This document shows, piece after piece, positions 43,378 through 57,100 of a DNA stretch of 64,000 bases. Position numbers and translations under genes: made by a program. Every line of letters begins with the position of its first letter. Position 1 is the first letter of the stretch. The notes below the pieces were generated by a model, which saw only the letters and a program-made list of their open reading frames with translations, was not told the origin of the DNA and made no database searches. The DNA comes from Rhizopus arrhizus (taxonomy: Eukaryota; Mucoromycota; Mucoromycetes; Mucorales; Rhizopodaceae): assembly GCA_024220505.1 (NCBI GenBank), contig JAKZZE010000012.1, forward strand, positions 868,001 through 932,000. Reading direction: 5' to 3'.

Positions 43378-45110
43378 TTATGCTGTACAATTGAATTGAT
43401 TTATGCCAAATGAACTAAAAGGAGTATATTCGGAGCTATTTTCAGTCTTATTTGTATGAATGATGCCTTCCATAAATTGATATGTCGTTTCTTTTGTTTC
43501 CACAGATTTATTATTCGTTTTCTTTCTTTCTTTTAATTTATTCTCGTTATTGGACGTTTGTTCGGTTCTTTGTCGTTTTTTAATATTATCTGTCTTCATC
43601 GAAAGCGGTCGCTTCTCATGGTGTAATTTTAAGCTTTTTACAAATAAAAAATCAGTCAAAAATAAAACATCATGCACATATTTTATCCTATTTACTAGAG
43701 ACCACAAGCATTACACAAAGGTGACCCATCCACATCTCGTCTCCAAAGTGGTGTTGTGGATGTGGCACAATTTGAACATATTGGCTGGGTAAAGCTTTCT
43801 TCATCTTTTGCATCCTTTCTTGAAGACTGCGGTTTCAAATGCTTTGGCCTTGGTGTATTGTGCAACTTTAAGCTATTCAAATATATGAGAAGATGTTATA
43901 TTTTACTTAAATAGGATATTTACTAGAGTCCGCAAGCGTTACAAAGTAGCTCATCCTCGGCGGACCTTCTCCATAAAGGAGTGGTTGTCGTGCTGCAGTT
44001 ACTACAGATCGGTGTCTTTCCTTCGGCAGGTGAGCTACTAATAGGTCCTCTTTTCATATGAGAGTTTTTCTTCAAAGGTGATAATGGCGAGGGTGGGTGA
44101 AATGTAGGAGAAGAGGCTCGAGTAGGTGGCAAGGATTTTGATTGATAAGACATGTTATCATCGTTATCATTGGCAGTATTTGATAATGGAGAAGTGTAAG
44201 AATGATATGTGTTTTGTGTATGCTGTTGATTTTGTGGTAAAGACTGCTGTGTCAAGTGCTGTTGCTGTGGTAATGGTTGTTGGGGCTGATGAATAAAGGG
44301 AGATGGGAAAGAAGAAAATGAAAGGAATGGTGTGTTTGGTGTTGACTGAATGAAAGATGATTGTTGTTGCTGCTGCTGCTGTAAAAATAAATCATTTTCT
44401 GCTGATGATAGTATCAGTCTTTCTGCAGATTCAAGTGTCTCTTTTGGTAAGGTAGCTAATAACCTGTTATGAAGAGTTCCAATTGGTATAGGAGGCATTG
44501 CTTCTGCCGAAACGTAAAGAGCAGAGCTTTGATTGTAAAAAGCTTGTTGTTGGGAATAGTCTTGATTACAGGATAAAGCATAATTTCCTATTGGCCAATT
44601 TTGTTCCATTAGGGTATTTGTACTCATCGGTTGCTGTTGGTTCGTTGCTGTGGTAATCGCACTTTCAACTGAGGTAGTATTAGTACTTAAATAGCTCTTG
44701 AACATGTTATTCAGCTCAATAACTTGGCCACTCTCTTGATCTGAAGTGAATTTTTGAAGAGTGAATTGCTCTTGCAAAAGTTCTTGTGCTTGCATCTGTT
44801 GCTGGAGTTTCAAATTTCGCTTGTATTCCATTTCTTTTTCTTGGATGTTTTTCTTCTTTTTCTTATTAAAGTCAAAGTCGTCGGGAATCTTAAAAGTAGA
44901 GACGGCAGGAGTAACGGGTTTCTTTTTTTGGTTTACATTATGTGAAAACCAAAGTCTCCAAGATAAATTTTCGAGTCTGGAGCCGTTTTCGAGTGAGTCT
45001 TTTACTTTGGTACAGACTCTCCAAGTTTTTGAAAGATCTTCTGTTGAATCTAAATTACCAAAAGGTAAAGACTGAGTAGTTTCTTTGACTTTTAAAATGA
45101 TAGGTGCCAT
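43378..45110 (-). CDS. GATA-type transcription factor with two zinc fingers
   Basis: Three exons, read 45110-43924, 43872-43696 and 43633-43378, encode 539 residues. The N-terminus has [19 protein letters not shown] and [11 protein letters not shown], a short conserved region seen in nitrogen-regulatory GATA factors of the AreA/NIT2 type. A long Gln/Ser/Pro-rich middle follows. Two fingers, both C-x2-C-x17-C-x2-C, are [14 protein letters not shown] to [14 protein letters not shown] and [14 protein letters not shown] to [14 protein letters not shown]. Both are cut by an intron at the same place and phase, within the Tyr codon after CNACGL. Two fingers are otherwise typical of siderophore repressors, but their Cys-rich linker is not seen. 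It likely binds GATA sites in nitrogen-regulated genes (inference). Confidence 0.93.
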
Positions 45111-46509
45111 TTGCGTTCTCGGTCCTTTCTTTTTTTTTTCAGTGTTATTGTTTCTATAGTTTTTTTTTTAAAAAAAAAAAGGCAAAAAAAAGAAAGAAAA
45201 TTTGAAATAAAAATTTCTGTTCTAGTTTATTAGCGGAGAAGGAAAAAAAAAGAAAAAAGAAACAAGGGGCAATTCTTCTTTTCTATTCACACTTGCGATA
45301 TATTTATCCAATGAAATGTTTCTTGTTTATCATCAATGACTACACTCATACATGTGATAATAAATACAAAAAATGAATGTGAGAAAGAAATATATTAACG
45401 TACAATCAGGTCCTTACAACTATAAGCAAACCAATCAATATAACAAAAGTTGAAAAAAAAAACCATTTTTCTATCATGTCACTTTATATTCTTATCTTTT
45501 ATTGTATTTATAGTCTTTATTATAGAATGTATTTTAAAAAAGAATGATACAGTTTCCTTTCATAGAAAAGAAAATGAAGGTTTCAAACTCGTTTATAAAC
45601 TGTACAATATTCTTTTCTAAGACAGGATGAACGTTTTAATGTGGAACAGTCAACTATTTTCATGTTTTCTTCTTTTTGTTTCATTCTTTTTCAGGCTATG
45701 GCTGTAACGGTATACTATTTTCCTACATAAAGTTTACTTAATCAATTAATAAAGCAATACCGCTTCATTTGATTTTTATTAATAAACTGGTGATTATATT
45801 TTATGCATGGTCTGGATACACTCTATCAGCCACATCTCTTTATCCTTAGTGACGCCATTTAAAGAGAAAAAAAAAAGACTTGGTACTGTTTTTCAATATA
45901 AATCCAAAAGAAATTAGTGCTATCAAAGAACTGATTCTTTAACAAAACGTAACTCTAGTGAGTCATTTACTGTTATTTCAAAACAGTGTATTAAAGTGGC
46001 TGCGAAAAGTGCTGTCATAGATTAGTTAAGCACCCCATAAATTTCTTTGAGAGATGCATACAATTTGAAAAGTATCTTTCGATATTTTATTGGATTTTCG
46101 GACTAAATTTATATATTCCAATTTTCTTGCGTACTTTGAATTTAGCTTTGCGTATAGTTGTTTTTGCTCCCAAAACATCTAAGGACACTTTGTAAAAACG
46201 AAGATTAAAAGCTTTAGAATGGAAAAGTGGTGAAAATATGGATTTGAACAGTAAATTATTTTTATTGACGAACAAAAATAAATAATTAAGCAGCAATAAT
46301 AAGAATATAAGCATAAAGAGTGGAAAAAAGTATATGTATGAGTTGGACAACAAAGCGATGCTAGTAGTTAAGTTATAATACAGCCAAAGTGTCCTTTATG
46401 AATGAATGAAAGATAGGACAATGTAATGAAAGGATACAATGTTAAAGGAGAATTGTTTCCATATTAAATCTAAATCAATTTAACCGTTGCTAGTATTATT
46501 ATAAGTCAT
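45111..46509. other. Intergenic, GATA gene promoter side
   Basis: About 1.4 kb without a supported gene. It starts with a T10/A11 palindrome (45160-45180) and A/G-rich tracts upstream of the GATA gene. A minus-strand frame at 46087-46353 lacks an ATG at its start and shows no known domain. Confidence 0.4.
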
Positions 46510-47925
46510 CGTCCTCTTATTCATCTTCGTCATCATCACTATACGAAATAACGGATGAGATCTAGTCTTCCGCTACATAATTTTCTTTTTTCTTCTTCAT
46601 GATCATATTTTTGATCTCGTCACTACCTACTCTGCAATATTCTTCTTGCAGATCCTGTATGCTGTACATCATACTCTAAAAAGAAATGCTATTAAGCATA
46701 ATTATAGTATTAGAGATATTCCATTTATTTACTTCAACAGGCGATAACCCATCAATCAATTTTTGAATAGGACCGCTGTTGATCTCGCACCGTGTTCTTG
46801 GGTAATTCATCTGATAAATATCTTATACGACATACAGGCCCTTATCAGCAAGAGACAAACAACAGACGTGACAGCTCAAGTCCATGATCTGAATAATTGG
46901 GATAGTAATCATTGGTATAATTTTTGGTGTCAAAAGAAGGGAAGTGGTGATGGTATGGTTGAGATGGCATTTGGCAGCTAAAGTAACCTTGGACTTGTCA
47001 TAATAAAGCTTGGATTCATTTGTGGCGGTTCGTCTAGCACATTCGCCATTACAACAATCAAGCTTTTTCTTGCCATTTATAATGATTCTCAAGTTCAGAT
47101 GAAAGGTCAACGGGTCCGTTTTGCAACCATCTGAGATGGTATCACCCCTGTTATAAACCAAAGCTAAACAAATACTTTTTCTACATTATATTTATTTCTC
47201 AAATCTTAACATTGAAGAAACACATCACTTTTTCTGGAGAAGAAGGTTCCAAATATAGTACCCCCTGAAATTCACAATCAATGACTGTTCTGAGCAATCA
47301 TCCAGGTACTCTTCAGAAAACATATGAAATTTAAATGTATGCTGTTCCATTCTAAAAGAACACAAGGTAAGTAAAGGCTCATTCTTTAAACGTTTCTTCA
47401 ACTTACACATGACTATATGTTTTCTTGGTAGCCCTTTCAGAATTGTTCTTGGGTTCATAATCCTCTATCACATGAAACACTTGTTTGGCTGTCTATGCAT
47501 TTTTAGCCTTTAAAGATATATTGACTAAAATAATAAATTCAATACAAAACTTGGCCCATTAGACTTACTTAAAGCTCTTGCTAATTCCGCCAATGTCGTA
47601 GTCTTTTAGACCATCATGGTAGTATTTGAATTTTGAAGATAAAAAGTTCTCTGCACGTTTTCCAAGCATGATCATTTGTGAACCAGATGAGGTATCATTA
47701 ATATCGATTATGCCATTAATACAGAGACTATAGGCTAAAAAAATGATTAACAGGTAGTGTATTTGACGGAATAGAACAGTATGAACTTACTGGTACATTG
47801 ATAAAATTGACATGCTCTGTGGTGATGTGGATTTCTTGAAAGTCCATTAAGTTGAAGCTTAGAGAACGTAAGTAACGTACAAAATTGGGATGTTTTTGGG
47901 TATCGTGTGTCTTCACCAAATAGTT
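46510..47925 (-). pseudogene. Decayed multi-exon gene of unknown family
   Basis: Minus-strand pieces with clear coding character: 47919-47789 (HPNFVRYLRSLSFNLMDFQ), about 47735-47570 (SLCINGIIDINDTSSGSQ, then GKRAENFLSSKFKYYHDGLK), 47350-47228 (MEQHTFKFHMFSEEYLD), 47100-46830 (LDCCNGECARRTATNESKLYYD), and about 46810-46520 (NYPRTRCEINSGPIQKLIDG, then YSIQDLQEEYCRVGSDEI and an acidic end). The junction at 47789/47737 is out of phase by one base and stops interrupt the last pieces. The general look matches dispersed gene-like repeats of this fungal group, but I cannot name a family. Confidence 0.5.
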
Positions 47926-49032
47926 ACAGTTTGATATTTACCTCCTGGCCACTACTTGGGGCCAGGAGATATATTTCAATCTAACAGGCGGCTCTGCTGC
48001 CGGTGATCACTGCATGACTACGTTGACCGACTGCTCAGATATTTCGTCGGAGAGAGCCACATAAAAGCTTTTGCTGGAATTATTTTCAACTGGGATCGAA
48101 TTTCTTTAACGTTTGTGAGAAAATCTGAGTAAAAAACTGTGTAACAATCATTTACCCCACGTTGAAGTTGGTATAAGGCGGGTAAATTTAAAAGTTAAGG
48201 GATCAATGATATCATTAAGAAGTGAGGACATGCTTAACAGGGTCACTTGGCCTAGACTGATACTATGGTCTTTTGACATAAATCAAGTATCAAAGTGTTC
48301 ATTTGCGCTGTATTATAAATAGTCTTTTAAAAACTAAGCGTGTTATTTTTAATAACTAACGATCCTTTGATTAATATCACCCACAATTACTCAATTAATA
48401 TATATAAATATCAATTAACTTGAAAGAAATTACATCTTTTGTACAAAGTTATCCGAAACTAAAACCATTATTGTATCACGATGCGTGTTTGAGTTCTGGT
48501 AATTGTATATATTTTTTATTATTATTTGCATGATCAATATGAAAATTGTTTGCTTTCTATTCTATTGACTATAGAATGGAACCAAATAGATACACATCAA
48601 GTTTACTCATATTCTTGTTTTATATTATAGAACTCTTATTTAATATAAATCTAGAATTGATGTACATAGGATGAGCTTGTTCATCTATGGGCTTCCTTAG
48701 CATGATAATTCCAGCTGGGGTAAACCTTTATGCTATATGGTACGATTTTGTGTCTTTCTTGATGTCTGTTGTTATCAACAATTTGATTTTTATCGTCTTT
48801 AATTTTGTTTGATAAGAAAAATAGCGTCACCTTATTTAATTGTAACTTACAAGAAGCTAAAAATTGATCATGTCATACTTTATCGAACGAATAACTGTAT
48901 TATAATAAAATAGATTTGCATGAATAGCCACGATTTTATAACCTCACTTTTTTTTAAAAAAAAAAAACTTTTAAACAAAATAAGGTTTTTATTTTATGGT
49001 TTGTCTGGAAGTTAATACCGATTCTTACAGAC
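47926..49032. other. Intergenic, no gene recognised
   Basis: AT-rich sequence between the decayed gene and the pyruvate kinase stop codon. A T8/A12 palindrome lies at 48948-48967, close to the 3' end of pyruvate kinase. Confidence 0.45.
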
Positions 49033-51066
49033 TCATGGAGCATAAATAATACGGAGAGTATTAGTGTTTCCGAGGCCACCTCTCCATCCTTGAACAGCAA
49101 CAACAGGTTGACCACGACTAAGAAGACCGTACTTCATAGCTTGTTCCATTCCTATATAAAGCTTATAAGCATATATTTCATGTGCTTTAGTAGTCTTCAT
49201 ATTTACCCCATCGAATTCTATGATCAACGTCTTCTTGCCAAGGTGCATTCTCAACTGGGCTTAAATGGCCTTGAGAAGAAGAATTTAAGAGAGAAGTAAT
49301 AGCAGATGAGGCCTTTGGATAAAGGAAAGGGAAACAACCTCTATACAAGTGAATTTGTCGTGCGGTTTGAGGGTTACGAGTGACGACAACGATAGGTGCA
49401 TTAGGCTTATACTTGGATATCAAACGAGCAGAATTGCCAGAAGTAGTCAACACAATAATACATCCAGCATTCTGTTCATGTGCAGCCGCGACAGCAGCAC
49501 AAGCAACTGTCTCGGTAGTTTCAGTTGGTAATTCAGTAAGGTTTCTTAGCTCATTGAATATGGCAGGATAGCAAAGTACGGATTCAGCTAGTTTACAGAT
49601 ATCGTGCATTGTTTTCACAGCATCTACTGGATAGTTACCCTTTGCTGTTTCACCAGAAAGCATGACGCAATCAGCACCATCTAAAACTGCGTTTGCCACA
49701 TCAGATACTTCAGCACGTGTAGGTCTTGGGTTGTACTAAAACATAGTTGTTCACGGTTAGTTTAAAGTTTCAAGATTGGATTTAATAAAATTTACAGTCA
49801 TGGATTCCAACATTTGGGTTGCGCTATGTAAATAAAGAATAGTTTTGTATACAAACTAATTTAAACATTCGCGTTTACTTACCAGATAACAGGCTTACCG
49901 GCCAGATTACATTTTGTAATCATCATTTTTTGAGCAATAAAGACGCGTTCCAGAGGGATTTCGATACCCATGTCCTATTCAATCATCATTAACACTATGT
50001 TCAAGTTTCGTATGAAAATCTTACACCACGGGCAACCATGACACCATCTGTTTCTGCAAGAATATCATCAAAATTTTCAACGCCTTGGTGATTTTCAATT
50101 TTTGAAATAATCTTGATATTCTTTCCGTCTGGACCCAAGACCTTTCGAATATCACGAACATCTTGACCACGACGAACAAAAGAAGCAAAAATAAAGTCAA
50201 CTTTTTGTTCGACACCAAATCTTAAGTCTGCCTTGTCCTTTTCTGATAGAGCAGGCAAGTCTACTGGTGTATTTGGCAAATTGACGCCCTTGTGAGATGA
50301 AAGTTTTCCATTGTTTTTGGCAATCACACGAACGTTGTCTTTGTTTATTTCTAATACCTCAAAGGAAAGAACACCATCGTCGATAAAGATTGTTTTACCA
50401 ACTTCAATCACTTTAGGTAAATTTTTGTAGTCAATGTAGATTATTTCTTCGTTTCCTTCATCAGCATATTGGTCGTCAACACTAAAGGTCATTTCGTGGC
50501 CAATAACAATAGGAATCTTGGTTTTCTTTAGACTTCCTCTCTACCTCTCCCTATTTTCGTCTTACCTCGGCATTATCCTTCATATTTCCAGTACGAATTT
50601 CAGGACCTTTGTTGTCAAGTGCAATAGCAACTGGACGTCCGGGATAAACTATAAAAGAAATAAATACCAATGATTCTAATGGAAATTCAATAAACACTTT
50701 ACTCTCAACGCTTTTGCGAGTGTTTTCAATGACAGATTGATGATACTAACGACGTTTTGTGAAACGAATGAGTTACCCGTGACGAACCTGGACCACAACA
50801 ATATGCACTTACTTCATAAGAACCATGAGAAAAGTTCATACGAACAACATTTAACCCAGCGTTTCTAAGTTGAGTAATCATATCAACACTATTGGTTTTG
50901 GGACCTGTATTGCTTATTATGAATATACACGCGTAATGATAACAAAAGTGTTACCTATGGTTCCAATGATGGATGTTTTACGACCGTGAGTTGGTTCAAC
51001 ATCAACATTCATTTGAGCAACCCACTGAATGTTTGAAGTAATCTCGGGTTTGGAAAGAGGAGCCAT
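49033..51066 (-). CDS. PYK: Pyruvate kinase
   Basis: Nine exons, read 51066-50955, 50904-50813, 50745-50703, 50648-50566, 50525-50025, 49974-49883, 49823-49796, 49735-49207 and 49151-49033, give 532 residues. The enzyme makes pyruvate and ATP from phosphoenolpyruvate in glycolysis. Motifs in order: [117 protein letters not shown] and [12 protein letters not shown]. The C domain ends [21 protein letters not shown], carrying residues of the effector (fructose bisphosphate) site region. Exon 7 has only 28 nt and encodes part of the ATQMLESMT helix. Such intron density is high for a glycolytic gene. A T-rich leader precedes the ATG. Confidence 0.95.
49796..49823 (-). other. PYK: 28-nt microexon of pyruvate kinase
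   Basis: Flanked by AG and GT, it supplies the end of a Cys codon plus ATQMLESMT, part of the conserved catalytic segment. Skipping would shift the frame. Confidence 0.85.
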
Positions 51067-51613
51067 TTAATAAACTATTTTGAAAAAATAAGAAAAGCAA
51101 GAAAAGCAAGAAAAAAAACAAAAAACAAATAAATCGTTCTCTTTTTATATTTGCATAGGTGTATTTGCTGGATACAAACTCTTAAACAGGAAATGGTACG
51201 GTGCATACCAAGACAGTAATACTATATTTAAACTATAGTTGACATACAGTTATAGGTACCGTTTTAAAGATATTTGTGTTTTATATTCTAGCCTTGGACA
51301 TTCTGTGTACAGGCTTGTACTTTATATGAATTTCAAAATAAACAATAACACGATTTTTTTTTTATTAGAAATATAAAAGAAAGCAGCACAGAGTTAGAAT
51401 AGCTAGTAAAGAAATACAAAGATATTTCTGTTGGGTACCTATTGGCTACATAACTATTATTGTTTATGGAATTGAAATGGTTTGATATAAAGTTGCATCA
51501 AATAGTTTGTTTAGTAAAGTGGCGATTTTGAGTAATAAATATTTATTTTATTCACATAAAAGAAGATGCTATATATATTTACATAATGTGTTATATAAAG
51601 ATAATGTATACAA
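51067..51613. other. Intergenic, pyruvate kinase promoter
   Basis: No gene. The sense strand of pyruvate kinase here is T-rich for about 70 nt before the ATG. The rest is AT-rich spacer up to the stop of the CM1 protein gene. Confidence 0.45.
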
Positions 51614-54079
51614 TCAGTGTTTTAGTATCACTGATTCTGATCGTTCACGGAATGAATGACTCCCAGTCGCTTGTTCATAAAGAATATTTTCCATAAACTC
51701 TTTATGTTCTTTTAAAGTCTATGCATAAACAATAAATTTTAGTTTCAATAAAGGGTTCTAAAAATCTTAAGCTTACATCAAAAGTAGACAATGAGTGCGT
51801 TAACATGTTCTCGCGTCTTTGCAGCTGCTTGGTTAAGTCCTTATTCATCTCAATTTGCTCATTATAAATATTTTGAAGTTCATCCAATTTCATCTTCACT
51901 TGCTCATAATCTCTGCTTTTGTCTTCAAGATCTTTTCGTAACTCATAATTCAATCTCTGCAACATTTGCTCTGTTTTATTAGATCTCAAAGTTCCCTATT
52001 TTCTTCAAGTTATTAAACGCATAATTACTTTTTATCTTTGAAAATACCTCAGCATCTTTACGAGATTGGTCCAAGAGCTTATTCAATATCTCATTTTTAT
52101 CATTTGCCATTACCCACTTGTGCTTTAGAGCACGATAAGCAGTTAGTTGATCTTTTAACTTGTGCTCTAAATTAAGAGCTCTTTCTTTCCATTTTTCATC
52201 ATTTTGAACAGACTTTTTCATTTTCATTAATTCTGTATTATCCATTCTTTTTTTAGTGATTACATCCCGTAACTCCAAAACTTGATTCTCTTTTTCGTTC
52301 AACTCTTGGAATACTAAATGTAACTTGTGTTTCAATTCCTCAATCTCTTCTTTTAAAAGTTCTTTTTCTCTTTGCATGGTGTCAGTCTGTGCTTCAAAAT
52401 TGCCCTCCAACGTAGCAATTCTTACTTCTCTTTCCCTAATTGTGACAGTAAGCTCATCCAGCTTTTCTTCATATTCTTTTCGAATCTCTTCTTCCTTTTC
52501 GGCAAATCTATTCAGTTCCATCAGCAGTTTCCTGTTTGCTTCATCTTTTTCTTCTAAAGCCTGTTGAGCCTTTGTAATGTGTTCATCCAGAGCTTCAATA
52601 TCTTCATCGTGTGATTTGTTCATGCTTTGTAATTCTTCGGTTAGCATGGATATCTTTTCATCCCTTTCTTGGATTGCTGCTTCTAACAGCATATTCTTTT
52701 CATCATTCTGGTAACTGTTTGTTGGCCTGTTTTGGTTATTTTCGTCAAAATGGGATAGAAGCTACGCAAAAGAATATCAATGTAAATGCTGTTCAAATTA
52801 ATTCATTTGCCTACCTTTATAATTTCTTCTTCTAATGCAGCGACCTCTTGTTCTCTGTTTTGTATTTCAGTAACCAATACTTCATTCTCTTCTTTTAGTT
52901 GTTCAATGGTTTCTTCGTTGTTACTGTTTTCTTTGCTTAATTTTTCAAGTTCAGTCGTCTTTGTTTCTAATTGCTGCTTTGTATCATTCAAAATCTTAGT
53001 GTATCCATTCATTTCATTCTTTAGGTCCTTTATTTGCTTTTTCTTTTCCTCAAGTTCATTTATGATCGCGTCTGTTTCAAGTCTTTGTACTCTAAGTTCC
53101 TATAAAAATGTATATTTAAGGAAAGAACTTGTATGCGTACATCTATACGATTTACTTCTTCCAGCCTTTTAAGTTTATTCAATGTAGAATAATCTTCATT
53201 ATATTGCCGTGAGGAGTTTATTTTTGACTGCAAGGATTGTATTTGCTGCTGTTGTTCCTGAATAGTGATCTGTGCTTGTCTGTACTTGCGATAGATATCT
53301 GTTTCATCGTGTTCAGATTTAGCTGAACGCAGAGTAGCACGCAATCGAACATTCTCTGCTGATATGTCGGCGACCATTTTGCTTAGCCTATCGTTTTCTT
53401 CATGGTATTTTTCCACTTCTGAGACAGCTGCTTTCAATTCGTCCCTTTCTTCTTGTGACATACCATGCTGCTTTGGACATGGTTTATTGACTATTTCAAG
53501 AGCTGCATTTAATTCCAAGATGATTTTTTTGTATTTCTTTAATTCTTGACTAAGCTTCTGAACTGTAACTTTTAGATCCACATTCTATTGTTAAAATATT
53601 GTTAGCGTCACACACATATTATCATGCGTTTTTTTACTTCTTTTAAAGCATTTTCAAGATTGGTAGGCGATAAGTCTTGTAGCCGAGTCTCCAAAAAGTA
53701 TATCTTTAATCTCAAATCAAAATTTTCTTTTTTTAAAATATCTACAGTCTGTAAAAATAGAAAAGCTTTTTACTATTATTGTTCATTTAACTTTTGTTTG
53801 TATTACATTTTCTTGATGTTTTAAAGGCATAGAAAAATTGCTTTTTGCGGGTTTTTCTTTATTGGCTAATTCAACTGAATCTTCAAAAGGTGTTTCCACA
53901 ACATTCCACTGTTCACTTGAATTACTACTGTTGTTGTTCTTACTACTTTTGCTGCTTGTACTACTACTATTGTTCTTATTGTTTTTTGAAATAGAAACAG
54001 GTGAACTTGTTAGTTGTCTTGCTGAATCAAATTCCTCAATTAAAGAAACATTAGTTGTTGAAAATATATCGTCCTCCAT
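51614..54079 (-). CDS. CM1-domain coiled-coil protein (centrosomin/Mto1/Pcp1-like)
   Basis: Seven exons, read 54079-53792, 53748-53638, 53584-53156, 53099-52815, 52761-52048, 51995-51777 and 51718-51614, give 716 residues. After a disordered Ser/Asn-rich N-terminus, residues 97-119 (TVDILKKENFDLRLKIYFLE, then TRL) match centrosomin motif 1, which binds and activates gamma-tubulin complexes. The rest is nearly continuous coiled coil (for example NEETIEQLKEENEVLVTEI and EKEEEIRKEYEEKLDELTV). Proteins of this type place microtubule nucleation at spindle pole bodies or cytoplasmic organising centres. All six introns are phase 0 and lie between heptads. Whether it is the Mto1 or Pcp1 equivalent cannot be decided. 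It is next to the dynein heavy chain gene, same strand. Confidence 0.88.
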
Positions 54080-54194
54080 ATTTTTATAGTTGAAAGAAAA
54101 AGTGGAAATAAGAAATAAAAAAAAAAAAAAAAATGAAATAAAAAATATTTTTATTGTTTTCATGAATAAACAAATAAGGAGATTTTCATAATTT

Positions 54195-57100
54195 TTAAAA
54201 GGAGATGACCACAGCAACAGCTCTTTGGGGTATTCTATCTTTCTCTTCCTTATTAGCGCACGTACGAATTGTAAATAACAAATCGCTTCTGTCAGAGTTA
54301 AGATAAACAGGTAATTCTACAATATTTTCATTCTCTTCCTTTTGATCTTTTCTTATCCATCGAATGGTTGTCTTTGGTAGCTTATTACTTGGTTCTGATG
54401 TTAAGCAAATCTCATTCTCGTTCCATTTTCCACCTTCAATCTTCATTCCGTGAATACGGTAACCTAATGAGTCCATTTGTTTACATTCCCCAATATCAAC
54501 GTCCAATATTAATTCTTCAAGTGACCATTTGTATCTCTGAGCAGTTGCTTGTCTTGTAGCTGTAATGTAAGCTTCTGGTGTAAATAAGTTTCCAATAGCA
54601 ATATCAACATTTTCAAACGTTTGCTCTTGTGCAATCAGTTCAACTTGTTCCAAACGTGTCTTGAGATCTGCAAGCCAGGCATTCAATGAAATACTCTTAG
54701 GAACCTTATATCGTTTCCAATGATCCGGTATCAATCCCTTATTCAACCAGCTCATCAATTGTCTCAAATGATTTGTTTGTTTCAATTCACCAGCACATAC
54801 TTTTTGAAGAGATATCAAATCCTCTCGAATGACGCGTAATAAATTGCGTGCAATTTGATTTTCACGTTCAAAGAATCGGAATAAAGGATCCATAATACCG
54901 TGGCTGTCACGCTGCATAGCCTTGATGTTTGAGGGAAGAAGAGATAGCCAGTTGGTAATTGAAGCACTAAGAGCACGCATCCAAGCAGGTTGATTTGAGT
55001 TTGAAGCGGCTGCTGCTGCTCCAGCAGAAGCCGTCTTTTGACCAGATGCGCCATCTTGCGAGAATGCAGCTTCATCATCATCACTGAGACTCTTCATCTT
55101 GCGAACTTTGTTCAACATTTGATTACCCTTGAGTGTCAAAAGCACACGCTCAGCATTGGAAGGTAATCCTAACCAGGTAGGTGGTTCACGGTCAGGCAGT
55201 TTATTGACCCATTCAAGGAAATGCTCAATCTTTGTTCCATCAGGTACAGCTAATGATTGTTCATTTTCACCATTGCCCTTGACAACTTGGAAGTCAATGT
55301 CATAACACTCAGGTGTAAACAGAGTGTTTACAAATGAATCCAATAGACGTTGGTCATATTCGTTATCAATTCGTCCACCATAAATAGACTGCTTCAATAA
55401 GGATCGAATGGCATCCCATGGAATTTTTTCAGGCGAAATATTGGCTCTTCCTGCTGATGCGGAATCTAACCATTTGTCAATGGTATTAAAAGCACTGTCT
55501 TGATCGGAGTCATTGAATTCATATACTTTTGTCCAACCCAAGGGGACATAGCGTAAACGCTCTTGGACAACAGCATGCAACCAAGCCAACATAAAGTAAA
55601 GACGAGCTCGTTCAGTTGGTCCGCGTGATAAGCTAGAGGGTGGAATGCTACGTAATGATTCCTGAAGATTAGCCTTGATACCTGGAGGGGGCTCAAACAT
55701 CAAGACGCGTGACATACGAAGCAAATTGACAGGGACCTTGGGATTTGTTTCCATAGTCAAAAACAAACGGAAGTTACGGTGAGGCTTCATACTGTGAAGC
55801 TTCTTTTCAAGTTGACCAAGCCATGATGGTGCTAAATGTACGTTCTTGAGCATGACCCATGTGCCTGTCTTGATGGCAGCGGAGATAGCTTGATCAGCAA
55901 GACCAAAACCTTCAGCAGAACCCATGGCAACGGAAGTACAACGATTGTTCGTTTCAGAAACTAAATTATCTACACGATAACTTGCATCATAACCAGGTAC
56001 AGAGCACAAAGCCAATGGAGTGGAGCTACCAACTTCTTCCAAAACAATTTGTTGTAAATTCAATTCACCAGTGTTCATAAATTCACCATCAAAGATCTCA
56101 GCAGCAAATATGTTTGTAGCAGGTAATAATCTATCAGGTCTGAAGCACTTAACAGTTAACATTTTACGAAGAGAGTCCAAGATTGCTACACAAAGTACGT
56201 CAGGTAATGTTATTTTATAATTTGGTAATGTTCACTTACGGTTAGATCCAGCACCATCCCAACATAAAGGAACAATTGTTTCTGGTTGGTTGTGATCCAT
56301 AAACTCTTTCCATATACCTTCATTTGTTGTAATATGATTGACTAATTGGTTAAAGCAATTAAGGTTAGCAAATTCCTTGATACGTCGAGCAGTATCATCA
56401 GAAATGAAGCTTGGAAGGTTTAAGCTTTCAGCGGTAACATTAGAACTGACCACACCTTCACCGCCACTCAACAAGAAATCAAATTCGGTTTCATCCATAT
56501 TTTCTTGAGTACCACGCATACGAATTTGACAAAGCAAAACGGCATACATTGGATAATCTTCATGGTTCAAAGAACGAGATGCACGCTTGTAGGCGGCAGA
56601 GAACAAATCACCAGACAAAATTTCCAAACGTCTATCAGGGTCAGTAATGCCCTTCAAATTAGGGTTTGCATGAATGACATATTCAAAGATTTCATAAAAG
56701 AAATCGAGAGAGAATTGATAAAAGTGATTGACCAAATTAAGTTGTTCCATAGCAAAGAAGATTGAACTACAGGCATTGGCCAGCGGTGTGTAGATGGCAG
56801 TTGTCTGCTCGACTTCTTGCATAATTGTGTTTGTTTCATCCACTTTACTAGTGATTTCGGCTGCTTCCTTCTTTAAAGTTTCCAATGTGTCAATAACCTT
56901 ATCATCGTCCAGAATATTACCCTTGGATTCATTAAGTGCTTGCAACAAGGACTTTTCAAGGTGACGAAGCTTGAGTTGGAATTCTCCTTGAAGTTTGATC
57001 AAGTCTGTACGCTTTTGATCAACATCTGGACGTTCAGCCTTCAAAACCTTGTTTAAACATTGACTCTGCAAACTACCACGGGTGACGGTGAAATTGACAA

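Noticed and set aside
46087..46353. Hydrophobic minus-strand frame of 88 residues.
   Set aside because: No ATG at its start and composition explained by T-rich DNA; no recognised family.
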